Source: a candidate division TA06 bacterium B3_TA06 (GTDB lineage: Bacteria > Hydrothermota > Tepidihabitantia > B3-TA06). Taken from it: a DNA stretch of 64,000 nucleotides. The stretch lies in contig NJBO01000007.1 in assembly GCA_005223075.1 (NCBI GenBank), positions 40,347 to 104,346 on the forward strand, in the 5' to 3' direction. The notes below the pieces were generated by a model. The model had not been told where the DNA came from. It ran no database searches and saw nothing but the letters and a program-made list of their open reading frames with translations. This document shows, one piece after another, positions 59,428 to 64,000 of the stretch. Within the stretch, counting starts at the first letter, position 1, and the number at the start of each line of letters is the position of its first letter. Made by a program: the position numbers and the translations under genes.

Positions 59428-59817
59428 TTAGCCTCGCTGAGGATTCTGAGGAGGTCGCTGATGAGGGCTGCGCCGGGTTTCGTAGTTGCAGAACGGCCTT
59501 GCCGCGGCCACGAGTTCGCTCATCAGGGCCTTGCGCCCGGCTGCCGTCAGGCCCCGGGTCGGGAAGGCCGAAACGTAAAGGTCTTGCACCGAACCGGCAA
59601 TCACCAGCCAGCACGGGTAGGCGGGATGGCGCTCGTCAACCCTCAGCGCGGAAAGGTCTTGCGCTTCGCCGAAATAAATCACTTGATAGCCGAATCTGGT
59701 AAGCGTGGAAGCGCCAGCTATCAGAAGTGCATAAATCCCTGATGAGTGAGGAGGCTTCCACTTCACCAGCTTAACCGGCTCGCTGAACCGGCAGCCACCG
59801 AGGTTGATAGGCATCAT
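59428..59817 (-). CDS. GIY-YIG-like protein
   Basis: 129 residues. SSGIYALLIAGASTL … YQVIYFGEAQDLS matches the GIY…YFG core of GIY-YIG nucleases, though later catalytic residues were not identified with confidence. The C terminus (NYETRRSPHQRPPQNPQRG) runs into a GC-rich inverted repeat (GCGAGGCTTTAGCCTCGCT, about 59418-59437), which may have replaced the natural end. Promoter at 59877-59904. Confidence 0.55.
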   Translation of the reverse strand: MMPINLGGCRFSEPVKLVKWKPPHSSGIYALLIAGASTLTRFGYQVIYFGEAQDLSALRVDERHPAYPCWLVIAGSVQDLYVSAFPTRGLTAAGRKALMSELVAAARPFCNYETRRSPHQRPPQNPQRG

Positions 59818-59876
59818 TTTCCCCTTGTTTCAAGCTCGAATTGTTGTCAAAAAACGGTCAGCATAACGCATTTTGT

Positions 59877-59904
59877 ATTTTAAACCTACAGAAGGAATTG
59901 TCAA
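59877..59904 (-). promoter_or_regulatory. Promoter of GIY-YIG-like gene
   Basis: TTGACA-16-TAAAAT. Confidence 0.8.
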
Positions 59905-59963
59905 GGCTCATTTTTTGGTCTGCAGCAGGTAGAATGTGAAGCAGTTTTGTTTATTCTTCAAAA

Positions 59964-60317
59964 ATGAAAGTAGATGACGTTGCATTGCGCAGGAAAGTGG
60001 GACAAGAAATACGCCGCAGGCGGAAGGCACTGAGCTGGTCTCAGGAGAAGCTGGCCGATGAGGCAGGCATTACCTTCAAACACGTAAGCAAGATAGAACG
60101 CGCCCTTTCCAATCCCAGCCTTACTACGCTTTACCGGATTGCAGCCGCCCTTAAGGTCACTCCGAACGATTTGCTGGGTCTCAGCCCTTCCGGTGAAACT
60201 TCCCATGACCCCAGGATTCTTTTTGAAAAGCTGCTTGACTCATTGAAGGGACAGCCAAGGCTCCAGATGGAGTTTCTCAAACGTTTGTTCGACGAGACTG
60301 CCAGGTTGCTCAAGTAG
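59964..60317 (+). CDS. XRE-family transcriptional regulator, copy 1
   Basis: 117 residues. N-terminal helix-turn-helix: LRRKVGQEIRRRRKALSWSQEKLADEAGITFKHVSKIERALSNPSLTTLYRIAAALKV read in blocks, a standard XRE domain. The C-terminal 45 residues (DPRILFEKLLDSLKGQPRLQMEFLKRLFDETARLLK) are shared by three tandem copies. Probably a homodimeric repressor. Promoter not clear. Confidence 0.85.
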   Translation: MKVDDVALRRKVGQEIRRRRKALSWSQEKLADEAGITFKHVSKIERALSNPSLTTLYRIAAALKVTPNDLLGLSPSGETSHDPRILFEKLLDSLKGQPRLQMEFLKRLFDETARLLK

Positions 60318-60325
60318 TGGATATG

Positions 60326-60374
60326 GAGTGCAATGACCGTGTCATTGCGGCGACAACGCGGTTGTCGCACTCCA
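60326..60374. repeat. Nested hairpin between XRE copies 1 and 2
   Basis: GGAGTGC … GCACTCC encloses AATGAC-CGT-GTCATT and GCGACAAC-GCG-GTTGTCGC, a three-way layout. A partial relative (AATGACGCGGTCATCGCACTCC) lies at 40169-40191. Confidence 0.7.
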
Positions 60375-60379
60375 AAATC

Positions 60380-60733
60380 ATGAAAGCAGATGACGTTGCA
60401 TTGCGCAGGAAAGTGGGAGAAGAAATACGCCGCAGGCGGAGAGCACTGGGGTGGTCTCAGGAGAAGTTGGCCGAGAAAGCCGGGATTAGTTTCAAGTACG
60501 TGAGCAAGATTGAACTTGGTTTTTCTAATCCCAGCGTTACTATACTGAACCGGATTGCGGTTGCACTTAAGACCTCCCCGAACGATCTCTTGGATTTCAG
60601 ACTTCCCGGTGAACGCACACCCGATCCTAGAATTCTTTTTGAGAAGCTGCTTGAATTGCTGAAGGGAAAGCCGAAACTTCAGGTGGAGCTTATCAAGCGT
60701 CTTGCTGAGGAGGCTGCCAGGCTGATCAAGTAG
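60380..60733 (+). CDS. XRE-family transcriptional regulator, copy 2
   Basis: 117 residues from the ATG at 60380; the longer open frame (60317) runs through a nested hairpin (60326-60374) and gives an N-terminal extension the other copies lack. The HTH (VGEEIRRRRRALGWSQEKLAEKAGISFKYVSKIELGFSNPSVT) and C-terminal DPRILFEKLLELLKGKPKLQVELIKRL match copy 1 closely; the second helix and recognition helix differ at a few positions, so operators may differ. Confidence 0.85.
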   Translation: MKADDVALRRKVGEEIRRRRRALGWSQEKLAEKAGISFKYVSKIELGFSNPSVTILNRIAVALKTSPNDLLDFRLPGERTPDPRILFEKLLELLKGKPKLQVELIKRLAEEAARLIK

Positions 60734-60771
60734 TATACGAAATGTTTAACTGACTGGCTTATGCTTTACTT

Positions 60772-61125
60772 GTGAAAATTAAAGACGATGAGATGCTTAG
60801 GAAGTTGGGAATAGAGATACGGAGTAGACGAAAGGCGCTACGCTTGTCTCAGGAGAAGTTGGCCGACGAGGTCGGTACCACGCTCAAGCACGTAAGCGAG
60901 ATAGAGCGCGGTCTTTCCGCTCCCAGCGTAATCATACTGGCGCGGATTGCAACGGCACTGAAGGTTACGCCGAACGATCTTTTAGGCTTTGGCGCATCGG
61001 CTGAAAACATGCACGACCCCAGGATTCTTTCAGAAAAGTTGTTTGAGCTGCTCAAGGGACACCCCAAGCTTCAGATGGAGTTCATCAGACGCCTCGCCGA
61101 CGAGGCCGCCCGCCACGCAAAGTAG
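60772..61125 (+). CDS. XRE-family transcriptional regulator, copy 3
   Basis: 117 residues from a GTG. HTH: LGIEIRSRRKALRLSQEKLADEVGTTLKHVSEIERGLSAPSVI; C terminus DPRILSEKLFELLKGHPKLQMEFIRRL. The most diverged of three tandem paralogs. A TATGCT box precedes it and may allow separate expression. Confidence 0.83.
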   Translation: MKIKDDEMLRKLGIEIRSRRKALRLSQEKLADEVGTTLKHVSEIERGLSAPSVIILARIATALKVTPNDLLGFGASAENMHDPRILSEKLFELLKGHPKLQMEFIRRLADEAARHAK

Positions 61126-61434
61126 CCCCGCCCCCACTAACCTAACCGACGCCCCAGGAAAAGATATTCCCCTCCTCTGGTGGGAGGGGTCGGTGGCTCG
61201 AAGAGACACCGGGGGAAGGGGCATAATTCCCTCTCCCCCTGGGACGTGTGCCCCCTGAGGGTAGAGGGGCAGAGGTGAGGGTGTCATTGCGAACCTCGAA
61301 GAGATGACGCAGGGTGCGGGCCGACTTACGCGTAGCGGCGTCTAATCGCCAAAGTCGGCCCCTACGAGCCTTTGGCTTGGGACAAAAGAATATTGACGAT
61401 GACTACGATGTCAAGGGCTTATGTGCTCCTATTC
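61126..61434. repeat. Repeat-rich interval with orphan promoter
   Basis: No gene. TCTGGTGGGAGGGG-type tracts, an inverted repeat GCCGACTTACG … AAGTCGGC with GTAGCGGCG between (61319-61358), and a copy of the promoter region of the gene at 58511 (61371-61414) facing left with nothing downstream but the XRE genes. Confidence 0.6.
61387..61414 (-). promoter_or_regulatory. Orphan promoter copy
   Basis: TTGACA-16-TATTCT with the same flanks as 59300-59327; points toward the 3' end of the XRE genes. Confidence 0.7.
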
Positions 61435-62964
61435 TCAAGAATCAGACTCAATAGGTTTTTTTAGTTCATCGAGAATGTTTTGCGGAATCTCGAGTCGAGT
61501 AGCTAAATTACAAGCTTCTTCATATTGTTCTAAGAATTTATTTTTTTTATTATAATTAGAGAAGAACTGAAAGAGATTTTGAGCTGGAGGGTCATAAGTC
61601 CAACTTCTAGTTATTGCGACAGTCAACCAACGATATTTTAAGGCATCTTCCAATGGTGGGAGGTCTCTTAGACGTCCTTCAGCATAGGCAGTCATTATAT
61701 AAGCAAAGAAGTTGTCAAGCTGATTCAATATTGTTACAGTCCAATTTTTTTTGTAACAGAGCTTAATAAATATTTCGACAAGGGTTTTGATGTTCTGCCA
61801 GAGAGATACAAGAATCCCTGATGGGTATTTCTGAAGTGCCAAGGTATGTTTCGCCGTAACATCCAGGGTTCTTGAAGCTTTTAATGCCAATTCTTGGGTC
61901 CAAGCGTCTTCGTCGGCCAAAGAGCTTGTTTGATTAATCAAACCACCAACCAGAATGGTAAATGTGTCTATATTAATATTGTCTGAATAAATAGCGTGTT
62001 CGTATCCATCTAAAGCGGTATGGAAGAGTTCAAGATCGCCTTTTCCTATTGCATATGAACCTGCCTTTACACCTAAGGATAGAAACCAATTCCAAAAATG
62101 ATTCCATTCTTGGTTAGCAAGATACTCTTCTGAATATGGCTTAAGTTCCTTTAGGGTTCGACTGACGATTAAACCATCTTTGTCGTCTTTAATCTTACTT
62201 GGGGTTAATTTCTGAATTGTTGCTCTAAAGATTTGACTCCCAACGGGGTCTTCATGCTCTATCAATATAGGTATATATTTACAGTAATGAGGAAGGATAA
62301 AGTAGGAATAGATGTACGTATCTTCTCCAACGAACTTCTCCATTAATTTATCCGTACGCATCCGATTAATGTTAATGTGGATTTTCCAGTTTTCCCATTC
62401 ATTATCAAGTCGGTTCTCGTACAACTCCATTGTTTGTTTGATTAAAGCATTGAAATTGTTCTGGAATCTATTTCTCCTATCGACAGGTGTGACGTTTCTG
62501 AGGTCTTGCATTGAAATTGCATTGATTAAATTAAACGATACTTCATCGCACCTTGTCGAGATAATCAATTCAGCATCCGAATTCCGTTTTTCCAACGTAT
62601 CAATCGTTCTTATGAAATCTGTAATATTTCTAAGGGTTGAAGGCTGATATTTTTTCACAGTATTGAAACCTGTTCTTTCTAGCTCATGTAATATTTGTCT
62701 GATTGCCCTTACATTATTTATTGCTTCTATTGCCACGTCGTGTAACTTCTGAAAGACCATATTATGAAGTCGCGTTTCATCCATTCCTGGTTTTAAATAA
62801 CCGCATTTTTCCTCAATAGCAAATGTTAATTCGACTAGCGCTTTAACAGCGTAATCGTACGTTCCATAATCTTGGGTATGTAGAGAACCCAGTACAATGT
62901 TATTCAATTCTAATATTGCTTTTTCGGCTTTCCTATTAACGACTTTACCTTCTTGTGATTGCAT
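61435..62964 (-). CDS. Soluble partner of the membrane gene at 62945 (DUF2254-like layout)
   Basis: 509 residues from the ATG at 62964, which overlaps the preceding gene's end; a longer frame from 62991 is unlikely. Mostly helical: KAEKAILELNNIVLGSLHTQDYGTYDYAVKALVELTFAIEEK, later ILHELERTGFNTVKKY. AT-rich. The pair (multi-span membrane protein, then a large helical domain) resembles a DUF2254-type protein split into two chains; this is a tentative match. Function unknown. Confidence 0.6.
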   Translation of the reverse strand: MQSQEGKVVNRKAEKAILELNNIVLGSLHTQDYGTYDYAVKALVELTFAIEEKCGYLKPGMDETRLHNMVFQKLHDVAIEAINNVRAIRQILHELERTGFNTVKKYQPSTLRNITDFIRTIDTLEKRNSDAELIISTRCDEVSFNLINAISMQDLRNVTPVDRRNRFQNNFNALIKQTMELYENRLDNEWENWKIHININRMRTDKLMEKFVGEDTYIYSYFILPHYCKYIPILIEHEDPVGSQIFRATIQKLTPSKIKDDKDGLIVSRTLKELKPYSEEYLANQEWNHFWNWFLSLGVKAGSYAIGKGDLELFHTALDGYEHAIYSDNINIDTFTILVGGLINQTSSLADEDAWTQELALKASRTLDVTAKHTLALQKYPSGILVSLWQNIKTLVEIFIKLCYKKNWTVTILNQLDNFFAYIMTAYAEGRLRDLPPLEDALKYRWLTVAITRSWTYDPPAQNLFQFFSNYNKKNKFLEQYEEACNLATRLEIPQNILDELKKPIESDS

Positions 62965-63466
62965 CAAGAACCTCACTTTGTAACCTGTCAATAATCCTTG
63001 GTAAATTGGTCCACCTTATGATGTACCAGAAAAACCAAGCAATAGAGAGCGCGGAGATAGTGGCTATAATCGCAACGACGAGTGCACCATTACTTGCAGG
63101 GCTTCGAAGTAACCAAAGAGGAAAGGCGACGGCCAGAGCAAAACCTACAATATACACTAAGACCCTCCTGTTAAAGATTATTCTCATAGGGACAGCGGTA
63201 TACCTGCTTAGACGTTGGATAATTAAAGGGGCAAGCGCAAAGACGATTGCGAATAGAGCTGCCAGTGCTTGAGCGGCAGCGCTTAATAGGTAGTGATACC
63301 TTTGGTCGTTCACTTCTGTTGGGGTAGTCAACCACAGGATTGCAACGTTCAAAACCTTCCAAATAGGAATCCAAAGTTTGAAGAGAACGAACGCACCAAC
63401 TGCACATGCGACACCCACCACAATTAGTGTCCAACCCCACCAAGATATTCTTCTTCCGTTGCTCAT
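62945..63466 (-). CDS. Multi-span membrane protein (DUF2254-like N-terminal half)
   Basis: 173 residues, four or five spans (LIVVGVACAVGAFVLFKLWI, ALAALFAIVFALAPLII, LVYIVGFALAVAFPLWLL, ALVVAIIATISALSIAWFFWYII), then a short helix RWTNLPRIIDRLQSEVLDAITRR. The end overlaps the next gene by 20 bp (GATGCAATC…), implying coupling or a single ancestral ORF split by a frameshift. The ATG lies 5 nt after TATCAT, so leaderless. AT-rich. Confidence 0.6.
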   Translation of the reverse strand: MSNGRRISWWGWTLIVVGVACAVGAFVLFKLWIPIWKVLNVAILWLTTPTEVNDQRYHYLLSAAAQALAALFAIVFALAPLIIQRLSRYTAVPMRIIFNRRVLVYIVGFALAVAFPLWLLRSPASNGALVVAIIATISALSIAWFFWYIIRWTNLPRIIDRLQSEVLDAITRR

Positions 63467-63471
63467 GAGGG

Positions 63472-63500
63472 ATGATAGGCTGGGGGGGTGTAAATGTCAA
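63472..63500 (-). promoter_or_regulatory. Promoter of membrane gene 63466
   Basis: TTGACA-17-TATCAT, 5 nt before the ATG. Confidence 0.75.
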
Positions 63501-63507
63501 GTGAATT

Positions 63508-63567
63508 CACCCCACGCGATCGCTTCGCGCTCGCGCACCCAAAGGACGGGCACAAGCGGGGACCCCG
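63508..63567 (-). repeat. Hairpin element copy
   Basis: CACCCCACGCGATCGC … GCGGGGACCCC, long loop with CGCTTCGCGCTCGCG. Confidence 0.7.
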
Positions 63568-63755
63568 GAAGAAACCCTAGCCCCTCCACTCGACGAGAAG
63601 AAAATCTCCCCTCCCTTGATGGGAGGGGGTAGGGGGAGGGTGAAACAGATCACCCCCTTCTCCATCCTCTACCCACAGGGCACTTCGCCCCGTCAAGGAA
63701 GAGGATTGGAGCGCGTGCTCTTAGCCCGCCCCACAAATACCCCCAATTACCCCGA

Positions 63756-63810
63756 TTTTGACCACCTTTTGACCACCTTCTGACCAGCTTTTGTCCACCT
63801 TTTGACCAGC
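63756..63810. repeat. 11-bp tandem array, five units
   Basis: TTTTGACCACC, TTTTGACCACC, TTCTGACCAGC, TTTTGTCCACC, TTTTGACCAGC, then a T run. Same number and order of variant units as 16065. Confidence 0.9.
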
Positions 63811-63815
63811 TTTTT

Positions 63816-63870
63816 TTACCCCACGAATCTGCTTCACCCAACCGGGGTGCAGGCGCGCTCGTGCGGGGCA
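63816..63870 (-). repeat. Hairpin-type element beside the array
   Basis: TTACCCCACGAATCTGCTTCAC … GCGGGGCAAAA; related to the 16000 copy, which also has an array beside it. Confidence 0.6.
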
Positions 63871-63876
63871 AAAAAA

Positions 63877-63948
63877 AGCGGCGGACGGGACTTGAACCCG
63901 CAACCAACGGCTTGGAAGGCCGTTACTCTACCATTGAGTTACCACCGC
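63877..63948 (-). tRNA. tRNA-Gly (anticodon TCC)
   Basis: Cloverleaf closes fully: acceptor GCGGTGG/CCGCCGC (one G-T), D arm ACTC/GAGT, anticodon arm ACGGC-CTTCCAA-GCCGT, T arm GCGGG-TTCAAGT-CCCGT. CCA is not encoded. Perfect promoter TTGACA-16-TATACT (63957-63984) and a T run right after the gene. Confidence 0.97.
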
Positions 63949-63956
63949 CTGGGTAA

Positions 63957-63984
63957 AGTATAGCAAGCACCCCACAGATGTCAA
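63957..63984 (-). promoter_or_regulatory. Promoter of tRNA-Gly
   Basis: TTGACA, 16 bp, TATACT, 8 nt before the tRNA 5' end. Confidence 0.9.
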
Positions 63985-64000
63985 GATTGCCTCAACCGAT

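Larger units (their letters stand above)
63467..63876. repeat. Intergenic repeat cluster
   Basis: No gene. Hairpin element (63508-63567), CCCTCCCTTGATGGGAGGGGG tract region (63608-63640), five-unit 11-bp array (63756-63810) and another hairpin-type copy (63816-63870) next to tRNA-Gly. Confidence 0.7.

Noticed and set aside
16065..63810. The 11-bp arrays as CRISPR
   Set aside because: Units are tandem without spacers and far too short.
63877..63948. Integration site at tRNA-Gly
   Set aside because: No integrase nearby and no second copy of the tRNA 3' end seen in the window.

Overview
The window looks like chromosome from an uncultivated bacterium of the candidate division WOR-3 / TA06 type. 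This placement is inference. It rests on the many secreted proteins that end in a FlgD-like, type IX-like sorting tail (…GVYFxRL…KMLLLR), the lipoproteins, the 2-oxoacid:ferredoxin oxidoreductase and the dense small intergenic repeats; there is no rRNA or other phylogenetic marker to confirm it. Promoters are uniform (TTGACA, usually a 16-bp spacer, TATAAT-like). Genes either have a strong AGGAGG site or have none and start 5-6 nt after the -10 box, which implies leaderless mRNAs.

Layout. 1-4087 (+): end of succinyl-CoA ligase alpha, a four-subunit 2-oxoacid:ferredoxin oxidoreductase, nucleoside diphosphate kinase and a small secreted protein, in one operon for central carbon and energy metabolism. 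4157-6311 (-): two GT2 glycosyltransferases and an ExbD-like membrane protein. 6989-9734 (+): a V4R/HNOB-like sensor domain, a B12-type radical SAM enzyme and a DUF3795 protein. 9896-10495 (-): a 5'-truncated HEPN-like gene. 10702-14264 (+): Lpp-like lipoproteins, two paralogous secreted FN3-like proteins and a SPASM radical SAM enzyme. 14598-15896 (-): an AT-rich KAP NTPase. 16168-17151 (+): a PflX-type radical SAM enzyme. 17162-30552 (-): a surface island with a broken beta-helix protein, three roughly 1000-residue paralogous beta-propeller/CARDB proteins in an operon, two unlisted small ORFs and an OmpA/PD40 lipoprotein. 30783-37823: a secreted protein, a DUF4388 protein, a GNAT enzyme, a RelE-like toxin, a possible antitoxin and a peptidase-like protein. 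38216-42074: PlsY, a GT2 enzyme and a FakB-FakA pair, which together suggest acyl-phosphate-dependent phospholipid synthesis. 42411-46504: a secreted protein, a deacetylase-methyltransferase fusion, a wrecked IS481-like transposase and a truncated SDH-type protease. 46557-53287: a PAP2 phosphatase, TrmO and several secreted or membrane proteins, including a tandem Cys-rich pair. 53487-58359 (+): ValS, an OmpA-like protein, a lipid kinase and a DUF5683 protein. 58511-63466: an internally duplicated protein, a GIY-YIG-like protein, three tandem XRE regulators and an AT-rich membrane/soluble gene pair. 63877-63948 (-): tRNA-Gly.

The strongest non-gene signal is a family of about 17 small intergenic hairpins with fixed ends (GGGGTCCCC … GGGGTGAAA) and variable but mostly self-complementary stems. 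They are often paired with a second hairpin (GATCTTTT … AAAAGGAG). Two five-unit 11-bp arrays lie beside copies of this family. Several genes carry disruptions visible in the sequence: a stop plus frameshift at 17400-17466, a 7-bp-repeat frameshift at 49911, a 14-residue insertion at about 5730, and the transposase wreck at 44940-45833. No complete new defence or secretion system is visible.
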